This document shows, piece by piece, positions 37,440 to 50,690 of a DNA stretch of 64,000 nt (position 1 is the stretch's first letter; every line of letters starts with the position of its first letter). Location of the stretch: the NCBI RefSeq assembly GCF_020184175.1, contig NC_065530.1, forward strand, positions 82,747,260-82,811,259. Reading direction: 5' to 3'. The notes beneath the pieces are model-generated. The model was not told the DNA's origin, made no database searches, and saw nothing but the letters and a program-made list of their open reading frames with translations. This DNA is from Aphis gossypii (taxonomy: Eukaryota > Arthropoda > Insecta > Hemiptera > Aphididae). A program made the position numbers and the translations under genes.

Positions 37440-39110
37440 ACCTTTATTGTACGGTGTATACGTTCAGAACAGTGATTCACAATCTCTTCTTTTCTACACG
37501 CCCCCTTTGGAGATTATATCAAAAGTCTCGCGCTCCCTCCTATGAATCGAAAAAATTGAGTAGGTATAATATGTATAATCAATATCACATACAAATTTTA
37601 TTTTGTGATGACAGCTCGCGCCTCCCCAGCAATGCGATTCGGAACAATCCGCGTTTATTTTCTATATAAAAGCCGACGTTAGGAATTTGAGCATAATATA
37701 ATATATTCTAATCGTTTTTATAATCACAATCGTGATTTGACGTTTTGCATTCAAAACATATTTTTACTAACACCAGTTACAAAATAATATACGGGAACCC
37801 GAGTGTTTCCCATCCCTCGTGTACCACTCTGAACCTATATCTAACCCACAGTCTCTCGCACACACGTCGTTGTTACGTCACACGAGATCGTATGCAGTTA
37901 GCATATAATAGTGTGCGTATTCGATACGGAGAAACACTCAAACGGTGTATAATATAATATTATGCGTTTATGTCGCGTACAATAAGAGTTTGCGAAATCT
38001 TTCCGATGTATCGTTTCGGCTCGTGCGACGATTCGTCGCGACCGATTACCATCGACGCGTGCGTACAATATAAACAAACAAAAACACACACACACATGAT
38101 TATTATGGTGTGTGCATATATCATTGCCGAATCTACTTAATGCGATGTGTGTGTGTGTGTGTAATAAACGACCAATATATAATATCCGTGTATAGTGATA
38201 TTAATATTATAATATATTACACGTCGTGGTGTGCGTTTGGCAACGTGTGTGCAACAAACTCTGGATGTTTACATTTCCCACAAGATCGACTTGTGACTCG
38301 AGCAGGGGTGGGTCACGGCGGCGTAGGTACGAATTGGGGGAGGGGGTGAGTCGGAGGGGCACGCGTGGCTAATCCTCCGGCACACAATACGCACACACCG
38401 CCCGCCGATAATCCGTTACGGCCGCTGGCTCGCACGCCGGTCGGTGTCACTAAATAATATAATATTTATATTTTATATTATATTATATATAATAATATAT
38501 CATAATGCGCGTGCGTATATACTATGTACTACTGCGGTGACAACGGCAGTGTCGCAAATATATTATTGTAATAATGATCATTCGTCGTGCGCGACGAAAT
38601 ATATGTTTCTGTGCCCCGCGAGTGTGTGCGCGAACGGTCAAAACACATTTAATATATTATCGTCATATTGTGTACCGTATATGAATTATTACGATATATT
38701 TTACCACGCACCATAATATTATAACGTGTAACTTTTGTGTGTGCGCTTGTGCTTCCAAGACGCGTGACGCAACGATTCCCGTGTGCTGGCCGTTTTATCA
38801 CATCGACTGTGATATTGTCGTGGACAAGCGTGTACCGTTTCAGTAGCCATAGGGTTTCGCCGTTTAAGTCGCCGTGCACGGATGCTGTGCGCCGCAGATA
38901 TTACCTCCACGACACGCGATATCGCTGTATTCCGAAGACTGAAATACAATAATAATAATAATATGCCATGCTTACTTATTACTTGTTGCTCTCGAAATAC
39001 GTATTATACCGACCTATACATAGATACACCACTATATTATATTGTACAGGAGTGCAGACGAGGACGATATTTTAAGACATAGGCTAAAAATAATGTTACG
39101 CGTGATAGTT
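37440..39110. other. CpG-rich block
   Basis: CpG-rich, with one of the highest G+C patches of the window at about 38280-38445. A (GT)n tract lies at 38146-38161. Many overlapping open frames of 65-90 codons on both strands reflect the lower stop frequency, not coding. TATATAAAAG at 37663-37672 looks like a TATA box but lacks a convincing initiator 25-35 bases downstream. Confidence 0.5.
37470..37650 (+). mobile_element. Possible short hAT-like element
   Basis: The left end CAGTGATTCACAATC is followed by a T-rich stretch and CACGCCCCCTTTGG, then TCTCGCGCTCCCTCC. The right part has CTCGCGCCTCCCC followed by GCGATTCGGAAC. The CAGTGRTTC(C)CAA start with internal CGCGCCCCCC runs is typical of a group of hAT elements and their MITEs. 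The right end is not a clear inverted copy of the left, so limits and identity are tentative. Confidence 0.35.
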
Positions 39111-42100
39111 GCGCTTTATAAAACGTTTTCTATATCAGTGTTAATATACGGCGTGTCAGCGACCGATAAATATCAAACGGGAGAATTTCGATGTTAAATT
39201 AGACAAGTCATTCAGTTATACTGACTAAGATTTAACGTATATTAATATAAAATATATATAATAGCTGGTATGTTTTACTTTTACCGATGACAAAGAGCGA
39301 GTGATAAAACGGGACGATATTCGGTAGGTTAACGTATTCGGTATGAGTAGTTGGTTGAAGGATTAATATTATATATTTAGTTAGGTAATAAAAAAATAGT
39401 GACGTAAAGTGACGGGACTCCGTGATGATATAAAATTAATGTAAAATGACTTACGCGTTTGGGAATTAGTATGTATATTTATATATGTGTGTGTGTGTGT
39501 CGTTTTAAAATATATAAAATCATGTAATATGCATAATATTATAATGATTAAATATAAGTACCGTAATAGCGGTTCAAAACATAACAATACCCTTCTCACA
39601 TTTTCAATCGATATTTTGAATTTTTATGTTAAGAGGACGCCACACCCGTACGTGTTGTCTCCGTCTCACATATGTAGGTATTAGCAAATTGTTCGTTCAG
39701 TGTAATCAATGTTATCCTGTTAGCTTTAATTATAGAGTAAATTTACCTATTATCAAACTTAAAGGTAATAATATTATCTAATTTTAAAATTCTAATAATT
39801 TTTAAATGAGTTATACTTATGTAAAATATTTTAACTTTAAAATGCTCGTAACTTACTTCAAAACTTAAATATAAATAAATTCCTACGAGATTGCCTAGAT
39901 ACTATTCTTACATTTAAGTTTTATAATAGGTAAATTTACTTAATTATTAAAACTGACAGCATAAATTGTAAAATTGTCTATGTAAGACTTTCGGATGTGG
40001 CGTCCTCTGAATTATTGTATATGAGATCCGAGTTTTATATGTTTATTCATGATATTAAGTAAAAATTAATTACAAAACGCATGTCAAAATAAAATTTATA
40101 AACTTTATATAACACAATTTTTTTTATATGTTTCGCGTTATTTTTTTATTGTCGAGATAATCTCAATGAGATAGGTATTTGATAAAAATTTGGTTTCAAA
40201 AACGACATATAAGTTGAATCAATTTGGCGTTAGTTTTCAAATTAATATTTTTATATGAGTTATACAGTTAAATGTACAACGGTAATATTTGACGAATGTT
40301 CAATTGTTTTTCGAACAATGCTGTTTGATATATTTATAATAATAATTATTATTAAAATATAATTTTATAATACTATTTAGGTATAATTCATAGTGAAGTC
40401 GTTCGGTTTTTGTCGTTTCATTCAATCCCTCGTGTAGAATCACTAGAATCGTTAATTTTAAATAGGATATTATTATATTATGTACATTCGTAAACGGGTT
40501 TCGATATTATTATTATGTTTTTCGAGAAGAGATTAAATCTACTACTAAATCGTTTACCCGTCATCACGCTTAATCGTATGCTCTGGAGAAAGCGATTATT
40601 TATGTATACGAGTAATATATATTACAGATCGATAAAAAAAATATTGTAAATAGTACCTATGCACTTTAGACTTTTAGCTATTACTTATTAGTTATTACAT
40701 TTCATTATTAATATAAGTTATTACAGTTTAGCACTATGCATGTAGACATCAATATAATATAATATTTATATACATTTATAATATAATACACAATTATATA
40801 CATGATATATTCAAACCTGGGCTTTAACGAGTTAATAAGTTAAGGTTTTTTTAATTTTAAGAGTAAAATTGTTTTTTATTAAGTTTATTACGTACATATT
40901 ATAATCTAGATAAAATAACAAAGTAGTGTTTTGAATTGAATTCCGGTTAAGTTTAATAGGGAACTATATTTATAACTTATAAGGCCATAACTGTTACTTA
41001 TTTATGTTGACACTGTTGACAAATTATTAATGCTACAACTGTCTACTGTAAGCAACTTAATGTATCTACAACAAAATTAACTATTAACTTTTACCGGTTT
41101 GAGTATGTTTTTTAAAACACTTAAATTACGTTATATTATTCATTAACTTGCGCGCTGCAGTGTATAACATGCACCCTAGCGTATGTTATGATCTCCCAGA
41201 GTTTGGGAATTTAATGTTAATTTATATTTGACTCTTTGAGAGAAAACAATATGTCTACATTTTTATATATTTTGTACATGAAACATAAAATAAAAATCAG
41301 GATTTTCCAGTTTATTAGATGACACTCACATACAAAAAAACTATATCGGAACAAGTAATATTTAGCGCTGTATAATATTTACATAATATCAAAATTTACA
41401 GTTAAAATCTAAGTCTCTTTACGCATATTGGAAACAGATGCTTCAATCATCACGATGTTTAATACAAATATAAAACTTAGTATACTAGTAAAATTATGAC
41501 GATAAAATCTTAACAGCCCAACGAATGATCTCGGGCTCTCTAGTCTTACATAGTTATCAAATTTAATGCGTGTTTTACCAATAATTTATAATTCTATAAA
41601 ATAATATTATTATTTTGTTATAATACATAATACAAATCAATATATTACACTATACACTGTTATAAAACTCAAGCGCATAAAATCGTACTCAATACTCATA
41701 ATTATTATAATACACTAAAAATTGTACGAAACAATGATGAGAATGGTTTAGGAAACACCATAAAAATTGATTGAAAACTTATCCACATAAATTACTATTA
41801 TTATGTTTGTAATTCTTACGATAAATTCATATTATGTTCACATCTGTTGTCGGATTACACGTTTTTACCAAATGCAATCGTATTGTTTATAAACAAAATC
41901 TATATAGCTGTTATTATTATTGAGTGAATTCGATATTAATGGATGTTGTGAGAGATTTCCAATATTGTTATACCACTGCGGTGGATAGTAATATAATCGT
42001 ATTGGGGTAAAACTCCATAAATAATGTCAATGATAATGTAATTTTGCGAATTCGCGAAAGTGAAATTACTCATACGTTAATTTATAAAAAGCGTTTGAGT

Positions 42101-42640
42101 TTAACAAACAGTTAAATATTATTAATGTCACTGTATTATTATATACTTACTGTCCAAACAAATCAAAGCCTGGATTATTGTATACTTTCCAGTCTCGCTT
42201 CGTTTATTATTTCTAATTTCGACGAAAAACATACATTATTATAACACTCGCACCATATTATACGGACATATTATTTCAATGAAATAATCGTGTTATCTGC
42301 AATACCGACGTCGCTGCATTAGCGGTCGATAAAAAAACAAATACTACGTGTTTTAATATTTGGACAGAGTTTTGATGGTTTATCAAACTTAAATAAGCAC
42401 AATAGTTTGTAAACGTGAAATTAAATAGTACGCGTATATAGGTATACGAATTGTCATATACATGAACAGAAACGTTTCAAAGAGCTAAATATTAATTTGT
42501 TGAGACAAGCCGTAGACACACGTAGATTTCATAATAATTCATAATATTATATTTAACAGATCGCACGTAATCATAATAAAAATAATACAATATTTTATAA
42601 TAATAGGTATAACAGCAGCGACGGTACTGTTCGATTAAAG
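39111..42640. other. A+T-rich non-coding stretch
   Basis: A+T-rich plain of 3.5 kb. A (GT)n tract lies at 39486-39501. Scattered CG words increase after 42180, leading into the next CpG-rich block. No gene or element was recognised. Confidence 0.65.
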
Positions 42641-43515
42641 TTTATCGGTCTTAACATTTAGACACAGTTGCAAGATCTACGTAGTAAAATGTGTTGTACG
42701 GAGATGATATTTTTGCACAGAAGCATTCAGCGTGACTATCGCCGGCTCTCGATCCGGTAAAATAGTGATTGACGGCGTTATTATTAAAAGATGGACGAAA
42801 AAATGAAATCGAGTTTGGAGTAGTTCAACGAAGTATCATCGAAGTCGTTGTCGTGCATATATAACCTTAGTCGTATCGAGTTTTTCCTCTTTAAACCTTT
42901 GTTTTCCGAGAAAACGCGCTAACGTTATAATAATTAAACACGGGTAATACGCGCGCGGAGCGGAAACTTCGATATGCCTAACCCATACAGCATAATATAT
43001 AGGTAATGTATATTATATGGTATATAGTCGATTAATTGAAACTAAATCACGTGCGCCTACTACAGCCGTTTGCCGGTGTGTCGGCGAAGCAATATATTTG
43101 TATATATACAGACAACATTATATTATACCGGTGGTCGGGAGTTAATTAAAAGCTTCTCGGTGGATTCGATACGCGTGTGTATATAGGTATATATTATTGC
43201 ATATGTTCGTTTATATACGAGTACACATTATATACTACATAATATACCCAAGGACTTGACTCTCGTGGACGGAGAGGTCTAGTGAATCAAAGGATCGCCC
43301 CTTCTCGTGCCTCTCCGCTCATCGTCTATCCTCGTCTACACCCTCTCCGAAGTCGGTCCTTTGGCAGAGCGCGCGCGCGTATACAGTTTGTGTGTGCGCT
43401 CATAAGTCCTTCAGACTGACAAACAAGCCGTGTATATTTGCATCTAAACTCTTGTTTACACACGTTAACGGTACGTCGATCAAAGATACGGGCGCAATCC
43501 TCCCTACTCCGACTT

Positions 43516-43516
43516 G

Positions 43517-43549
<33 letters not shown>
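43516..43549 (+). repeat. Compound CA / TA microsatellite
   Basis: A perfect CA tract of about 11 units runs into a TA tract. Overlapping minus-strand frames translate it as Cys/Val and Tyr/Ile runs. Confidence 0.9.
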
Positions 43550-43842
43550 CATAGATACATAAAGTGTATAGTGTATATTCCAACGTAAATATACGCCGCT
43601 TATATACGTATTATTATATGCGCGAGCGCGCTCGGAGAACTTCGACGAGATTAAAATATTAAATCGGCGACGTCGGCCAAAGGGGACGGAGAGACTGCGT
43701 GCGCGTATATAATAATTTATGAAATGTAAACGCCGACTTACCGTGTGAAAACGTGCATTGTGCCGTGTATTTTATATTATTATTATTATTACATTGTCGG
43801 CGGAAACGGTGTAGCAGGAAAGTCCTCCTTTACGTCGTCACC

Positions 43843-43893
43843 ATGGAGACCTATGACAATACCGTCTTGGTGGTGGCTAAGAGTGGAGAGTAA
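43843..43893 (+). CDS. Doubtful 16-codon short open frame
   Basis: An ATG in a favourable eukaryotic start context (GTCACCATGG) opens a 16-codon frame that ends at TAA, in the non-repetitive part of the CpG-rich block. The peptide is METYDNTVLVVAKSGE, of ordinary composition, and the frame is also open upstream to the TTA tract. It could be an upstream open frame in a 5' leader, the end of an exon, or chance; I do not recognise it. Confidence 0.1.
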   Translation: METYDNTVLVVAKSGE

Positions 43894-44290
43894 AATGAAT
43901 ATATATATATACCTATGCACAGAGACGCGCAGAGAAAAAATAAAAACGGTTGTCGACGATTTCGGACAAGTGATTTCTCGTGTTTTCCTGCAGTCTCGGC
44001 GGGCTCCCGTGTATTTTATTGTATTGCAACGGCACATTTACTATGCGTCACCCGCTTTCCTTTCAGTTATCGGGCGTAAGACGTTTTGAATTAAACAGCA
44101 GCGATCTGCTCCCATCCGCGATCCCTCTCATTGTCGCGGTGTTGGAAGTTCCTGTTGTCCACACCTACCACCTCCCTCGTCGCCGCCATAAGTTTACCGT
44201 AAGCCCGCAGAGTCGCATAATAATGAAGATTGTCTTTCCCGCGAACCGTATTCTATGCGTATATCTATTGACAATATTTGCATAATAATT

Positions 44291-46200
44291 ATATTGAAAC
44301 TGGCTTAAAATAATAACAATAACTAGAACTAAAATTAGACATATTCACAGATTCTTAAAACAAAAATATTTCCAGAGTTATACTTCACATTAATGTTTTG
44401 TTGTTACAACACATATAATATATAGGTATAATTAAAGTCACCTAACAACTTACAAAAGTTTTTAACTGCACATAGAATATGAAAAGTTTAATGTTAACTT
44501 TTATTGCCAACTCGTAGTTCACGAGGAACTATACAAGGAAAGTATACAAATAAGTGTTCGAATGACAAAGACATTTTTTTTTTTTTTTGGTATGAAAGAT
44601 TTAGAGGGGATGATAAAGTGACAATGGAGCCTCTTTCATTTGTTGAAATGATTAAAGAATTCTTAACCTTAAGAAAATACACGAGGTAAATTAAAATAGG
44701 GTGTAAACACAGTTTTTACGGAAAAACTTGTTGTAGAAATTATTTAATGAAGGCACTTTTACATTAAAAAAAAAAAAAAAAAATGAAACTAATACAATAT
44801 TTGAACAAACTTTTTACACTGATTTTAAAAGTCTGAGTATTTATTCACTCATATAATATTAAAAAAAAAAAAAAACAAACATAACGAATACAGTCGTATC
44901 TGTATATTATAATCATAGTAATAATACTGTTTGAACTCGATTTTATTGCAAAATGAAATAGATATTTCACAAAGATTGAATGACCATTGAGTAGTAATCA
45001 CAAATGTTTTATGAAATCAAATTTGATGACTAAATCATAAAAAATATACTTTATTAATGAAAAAAAATACTTGATCAAAAAGTGTGTCATAAATAAACTA
45101 TAAAATGAGAAAAATAGATTTTTACGATCTACTACTAAAAAAATAAAAAAAAATGACTCATGTATCTGTAGTTTTATTTCAATGAAAATCAACTTGTACT
45201 TAGTGCAGTGTAACAAATACACGTCATACACTATACAGCTACCAATGTATCAATTCCAATACATTTGAAAACGTCCAAGTTAAATAAAATATAATAAAAT
45301 AATAAACGTAAAAACGTAATTTAACGAAATCGATGTAAAAATAATTTGTGTTCACAATCTATTTTATTCGAATAATACTGAAGTGTAAAAACAATGTTGT
45401 AATATTATACAATAGGCCCGTAGGGTAAAATAAGTTATGTATTATGTATGCACAATATATTAATAAATATACCTACGTAATCATAATGTAATATTTATTC
45501 ACGCCTTCAACATATCATGTAATAATAATTTTGATTTTCCAGAAGACAGTTTGAACATAATATATAAATAATATTTGCCCTAATTTGCCAATGAAGTACA
45601 ACCTCGTATTGGTAATATTAGAGTCTAATTAATTATTAAATTACTTACTATTTAAACCATCATAAAACTAATTAGAAATAGAAAAAAAAAATTATAATTT
45701 TAAGATAAAGATAACAAAATAGTATACATTAGAAATAATTAGTATTTTGCATTGTAGGAAGGCTGGAGTTATAATACAAATAAAGTTAATGATATGCCAT
45801 ATTGTAGGGATAAAGAATCAGATAAAAATAACTAAAGATATTAATTTTAAAATAAAATTTTTTTGCTCATTTATTAACCATATTCAGATATACTTTAAAT
45901 ATTATAAATTTAGCTCATAATAATGCATTTACAGGCATACACAAAAATGAATGATTTCTACTCACTTTTTGATGTGCCTATCGATTTGTGCATATTATAG
46001 GCGCAAGGATATATGTTTTTGTCCAATCGAAATAACGAAACATATTAAATAGCGAACAATAAAAATATTGAATTAAATTGTGCAAGTCTCACAAGTATAT
46101 GTTTGCTTAAATTGTTTTTGAACCGTATACTTATAACAATATTATGTGCAACGAGTGAAGGCTCGAAAGTTCTAATATAAACTGAAATTTCGTAATTTGT
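44291..46200. other. A+T-rich non-coding stretch
   Basis: A+T-rich plain with poly-A/T runs (44574-44588, 44766-44782, 44862-44875). No coding signal. Confidence 0.7.
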
Positions 46201-46906
46201 GAACTCACGTCATATATGCGAATTTACGATTACGGGTTTTTGGCGGTGGTGTGGTAGGTATATATTATACATATATACATACACACACATATATACATAT
46301 AATTTATGATTTGTATCGGTAAAAATCATCATAAAATTCGTTGGTTTTCTTTTTTTCCACGTTCATTTTTCATTTGCTTGGAATCATTGCCGGGCATTTT
46401 ATCACAACCGACCGTGAAGCAATTCCGTTTTTATTTCTTTTCGTGCTTATATAGGAAAAATATATCATTTTTATTGCCTTCCAGGCATCTAATATTCGCG
46501 CCATGGCGTAACATTTTAATGTACATTAAATTTGTTTTCCGCATAAACATATCGGTTATATATAGCCGCCGTCCGGGCAACAATATTCCGCCGCCGCGCC
46601 GGTTTACGACCGAATATCAGGTACATTTTTTTAGCATGCAACATTTCTAAAGAATTATTTCCCACCGTAAATCGGTTATAACACACCACAATATTAATAA
46701 ATACAAATATTCATTTCTATTTTTATCGTAGTGACGGTCCATATAATATTGAGTAACAGAAGTGAGTTGATGATCAACAAGTTTGGACAAAAGTCCGTGT
46801 CACCAGTACAACGTACAGTGAGCAATATTAGATTAACATTTTATAAATTTATTTAATTTTAGATTAAAATGTATAGCCTAAAAGGTATTTGTGTTTAGAA
46901 TAGGGG
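46201..46906. other. Small CpG-containing patch and A+T-rich flank
   Basis: A short TA/CA-rich leader (46257-46300) precedes a 114-codon open frame at 46306-46650. That frame has a Phe/Arg/Ile-biased product and no recognised domain; the G+C-richer part (46490-46620) inflates it. No splice evidence was seen. Confidence 0.5.
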
Positions 46907-46990
46907 CAGTAGCGTAGTCAGATTTGTTTGGGTTGTGTTGTTCCCCACTTCGAACTCACATGGAGTATGACAATTATAGTTATGTTTGAG
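46907..46990 (+). mobile_element. hAT-like terminal fragment
   Basis: Starts CAGTAGCGTAGTCAGATTTG and continues through a G/T-rich stretch into TTCCCCACTTCGAAC. This is one base from the CAGTGGCGTAG end shared by many hAT elements, and it is preceded by a short G run. No right end was identified, so the end limit is arbitrary. Confidence 0.45.
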
Positions 46991-47430
46991 AAGGAGGCCA
47001 GAGAAACATTTTTCCATTTAAAACGGGCAAATGAACGTGTAAGTACATGCATAATATTTCTTTAATATTTTGAATGTATAAGCAGTCAGAGGTGCGTACG
47101 TACGCGAAAAAAACTTAAAAATTAGCAAATATATTATTAGTTTATAGATATTTAGAAGTTCCACATAGTAAAATGTTGACATCTTATAAAAGTCTTGACG
47201 CAACAAAATAAAATATAACACGAATTCACACATTCATATAGACCATTAGGAAACCGTTAGATGTTTAGAAAAATATACTACTTCGGAACACTACACTGTA
47301 TAAAATTATATTTTATATATTCAATATTGTACGGCATTCCGTGTCGGATGTATTTATTTTTAAACGACGGAATTATATGTCATAAAACTACCTATTTATT
47401 CAAACATTTTGATACTTGCACATTTTTGGT
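46991..47430. other. A+T-rich non-coding stretch
   Basis: A+T-rich DNA, possibly the interior of the hAT-like fragment on its left. Nothing further is assignable. Confidence 0.6.
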
Positions 47431-47500
47431 CACACAATTACGCTGTACTCGTACTCGTACAATAATTGCGCACAATGTGTTACAACACTCGCAAAATGTA

Positions 47501-47518
47501 TCTCTCTCTCTCTCTCTC
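47501..47518 (+). repeat. (TC)n microsatellite
   Basis: Nine perfect TC units; gives a Ser/Leu run in the overlapping frame. Confidence 0.9.
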
Positions 47519-48341
47519 GTAGGCATAATACAATTTTTCTAAACGCTCGGCGTGTACGCATTATATAATATGTTTATGTATATACTTTGCACAGTCGACA
47601 TTTGATAGGATTATCAGCGAAAACCTTAGTACGAACACACATGCAGCATTGTGGGGTGACGAGATGACTGCATTCTCTTCGGCGGCACCGTCATAATAAT
47701 ATATATAATATTATAATAGTGCGTATATAGCCGCAGGAAACCAAAACGCACACACACCTGGAGATAATCGGGTCGCGTGTCGAATGGTCCTCGCAAAAGC
47801 CGATCGCTCGCGCGCGCGCCAGAGAGGCGTTTGTTTGTAATCACAATATTTTTGCCAGGCCTTTTATGTATATAATAATAATAGTAATAATATAATGGCC
47901 GTCGCCGCAGCGATTCCCACGAATTCAGGTTGTAAAAACGTTGATCCCTTTTGCCTCCGCCGCCGCAAGCAAAAGTCACATAATCAATCATCATTACCCC
48001 CGCCGCGGTCATCGTCATCTACCGCACACCGCCCCTGTCGTGACTCTTCTTTCCCGCAATGTCACACCACACTAATAACCCGCCGCAGTCGATCATCCCT
48101 CCTTTCTCTCTCGCGATCGCGTATACGCGTGTCCAAAAGCCGTTTTACACCATTATAAAAATATATCGAATGCTTGTATGATATGCACGATGCAGTGGCG
48201 GTACTTCCGATTGCGGTTAAATGCAGCGACTTAACTCTACACACAGTGCGTCAGTATATATAGACATTGTATAAGGCGTTTTGAGGTGTTTTATCAATAA
48301 ATGTATAATTAATCTGTATAATATACCTATATATATATATA

Positions 48342-48603
48342 TATGGAAAATAATCAGGGAAAGTAGGAAAAATTGGATTGGACTTATAATTAAAAACAAT
48401 GAATGGATAAGAACAATAATAGAAGGAAAGATAGACGGAAAAACCGGAAAAGGTAGACCAAGAACACCATTTATGAAACAAATTATAGACGATTTAGGAA
48501 AAACTAATTACAAAGAGTTAGAAGTAGCGGTGATGGATTTAAGTCACGTGGGCATCTCTAAAAGAAAAGAAAAACAACCAGTCCTTCGCACTGTAAGTTT
48601 ATG
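48342..48603 (+). pseudogene. Non-LTR retrotransposon RT protein, C-terminal tail
   Basis: An 87-codon frame ending in TGA. Its residues NWIGLIIKNNEWIRTIIEGK, then a KGRPRTPFMKQIIDDLG block and YKELEVAV, match the tail that follows the reverse transcriptase domain in many insect non-LTR retrotransposon ORF2 proteins. That tail has a W-I-G-H-like start, an I-I-E-G-K-I-x-G core, the G-R-P-R-T motif and a final K-E-L segment. The polymerase and endonuclease regions are missing and a TA repeat lies directly upstream, as in a 5'-truncated insertion. The last 20 residues drift from the family, suggesting decay or a frameshift. Assignment to a clade (RTE, Jockey or R1 type) is not possible from this piece. 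Confidence 0.75.
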
Positions 48604-48927
48604 AATACATATTTCTGTAAGCCGTTACATTTTTGATCCGCCGCATAAAGCGAAGAACGTAAATTTTTCAATGGGTAAAATATGTTTTATTTTTCCGTTA
48701 ATACTTTTTCACGTCGTAATTACGCACGAATTATAGACCGTGTGTTTTAAGTAGTCTTTGGAATTCAAGTATATATATTTCATAATATATGAGTCAAATT
48801 TTCGGTTATTCAATTTATCCTGTACGACGTATACTGCGATGAACGCATATAATACAGAATGTTTAAACACTGCCGTTTATGCGCAATTACAATATAATAT
48901 ATAATCGTCGGAAAGTGCACACCTTAT

Positions 48928-49149
48928 TTGATGTTCGGTACTTTGTGCCGGTTTCGTCGTTCATACATAGGTTCGTGTATCGAAAGGATAAGGACTGTAG
49001 AAGGATTAAAATTCAGTGCTTCTTTTACGTTTAAGAGTTCGGCGATTGGAGATCAGAGTTTCTCAGACGGTATTAAACGGTATATCTTACGAAGGAGTGC
49101 ACGTGCCGTTAACGCTGCATTTACATCAAAGAGGGCGTACATCTTATGA
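48928..49149 (+). CDS. Doubtful open frame, 73 codons
   Basis: A repeat-free forward frame in CpG-rich DNA, of mixed composition rich in Arg, Ser and Phe, with no recognised motif, signal peptide or membrane segment. No acceptor or donor pair was identified around it. Chance is the likeliest explanation, but it is less repetitive than most frames in the window. Confidence 0.12.
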   Translation: MMFGTLCRFRRSYIGSCIERIRTVEGLKFSASFTFKSSAIGDQSFSDGIKRYILRRSARAVNAAFTSKRAYIL

Positions 49150-49177
49150 GTGATTGAAGGAACGGCGTTTGCTTAAT

Positions 49178-49201
49178 AATATATATATATATATATATAT
49201 T
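49178..49201. repeat. (AT)n microsatellite
   Basis: About 12 perfect AT units at the end of a CpG-rich patch. Confidence 0.9.
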
Positions 49202-50690
49202 GTACGGCCGACAAAACTTTCTAGGAGGCGTGACGAATACGAAGACAAATTCCGAAAAAGCCAAACAGACTGGCGTTTAAATACTTATATATATAATACA
49301 TTGATACATAATGTACATACTATATTATAGTACACAGTTATGTTTAAGTTGTAAGCACGTCTGTACGAGAATCTGAGGGGACTAAATAAATCTAATAACA
49401 GACTCGGTCGAGAAGTCGAACGGTCGGTATATATTCTGCTGTTATGATATCGTGTCGCCATCGTCGTCTGTACACGGCCAGTGATAATAAAACTACGCTC
49501 GCCAAATCCCCTAGAGCTCAAAAGCATCTAAATATATGTGTATATAATACGTATAGAACAATTTCGGACGGTTTTGAATAACAAAAACGAATTTGTTTAT
49601 CGACGGCAACAAAGGCATATAATATATGTATACATGCATATAGTGCAATGTATGTCTCCGGAACATCTGCCCGGTTTGCTGGGTGACATTATTCGAGATC
49701 ACGTACTAGAGCCGAATTTTTTCTTTTGTCCACCCCTTCCCGCGTCCAAATCGTTGTAAACATTTTTCGTAACACCCGGAAGACAAATTCCGGAGTTATT
49801 ATATTCGTCGTAAAATATAATAATACGATCCACATATTGTATTATTACTGTGTTAAACTATTATAATAATCGTCCGATGGCGCGATGGATTTATAAAAAC
49901 CGTCCTGGTGCAGCGAGGGGACTGCTGAAATAGCGCGTATTAGTATAATGAACGATGTGCATATAGCACGACGATCGTTTATTATTACCGCGCCCGTACA
50001 AGTCAGTAATATTATTATTATATAGATCGATTGCGTCAATCTGCCACCCAAAACGATCGCGAGTAAAGTGGTTGAAATTTAATTAAACGGGTCGGCGTAC
50101 ATATATACTGCACCACCCCAGTGCATATATAATATTTTAAATATATATACGCATGTGTAATGTACAGTATGCGGCCTTTTAATATTTCTGGTTAGTATAT
50201 TTATCGAATTATTAAAAGCGCACTTTCCGCTCCCTCTTTTATACGTTATGTATATTATATTTTATACATATTTCAATGGGACGTCGCGCGTCGTCGCGGT
50301 ACCCACAACTATATACGTTCTACATGCGATAAATGTATGCATTATACTTATGACTCAACACACATAATATCTCTCTATAAATATATGTATATGCGTGTGT
50401 TTAGTGAGAGACATTGACGTTTTTGGCTTTTGCCGACAGCCATTACCATACGATGGGGTTTTATAATAGGTATGTATATAATAATATGCACAATCCCGCC
50501 TTTATATATTATATACATACTGTTATAGTAATGACCACTGTGGCTTGTACCTAAATAAGTATAATGACAGTATAATAAATACATAAGTATATATATATAT
50601 ATATAAATGTGTATGCATATTATTGTCATTGTCATGGGTAATTTTTATCAAACAGTTATTCCCCGTGACGGGATAATAGACCCAGCGAAA

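Larger units (their letters stand above)
42641..44290. other. CpG-rich, microsatellite-dense block
   Basis: CpG-rich block with a compound CA/TA tract at 43516-43549 and a (TTA)n tract at about 43773-43792. Between 43800 and 44230 the sequence is unusually non-repetitive and G+C-rich for this window. That makes it the best place to look for an exon, but all three forward frames are short and none matches a protein I know. Confidence 0.5.
47431..50690. other. CpG-rich, microsatellite-dense block
   Basis: CpG-rich block with (TC)n at 47501-47518, CCG-rich patches near 47940-48080 and (AT)n at 49178-49201. It contains the non-LTR tail listed separately. A 73-codon frame at 48928-49149 is free of repeats but unrecognised. 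Other frames cross repeats and are rejected. Confidence 0.5.

Noticed and set aside
37660..37700. TATATAAAAG as a promoter
   Set aside because: No initiator at the right distance and no transcript start evidence; TA-rich words of this kind are expected often here.
48190..48230. CAGTGGCGGTAC, resembling another hAT end
   Set aside because: It has one inserted base relative to the common end, no G/C-run layout after it and no partner end.
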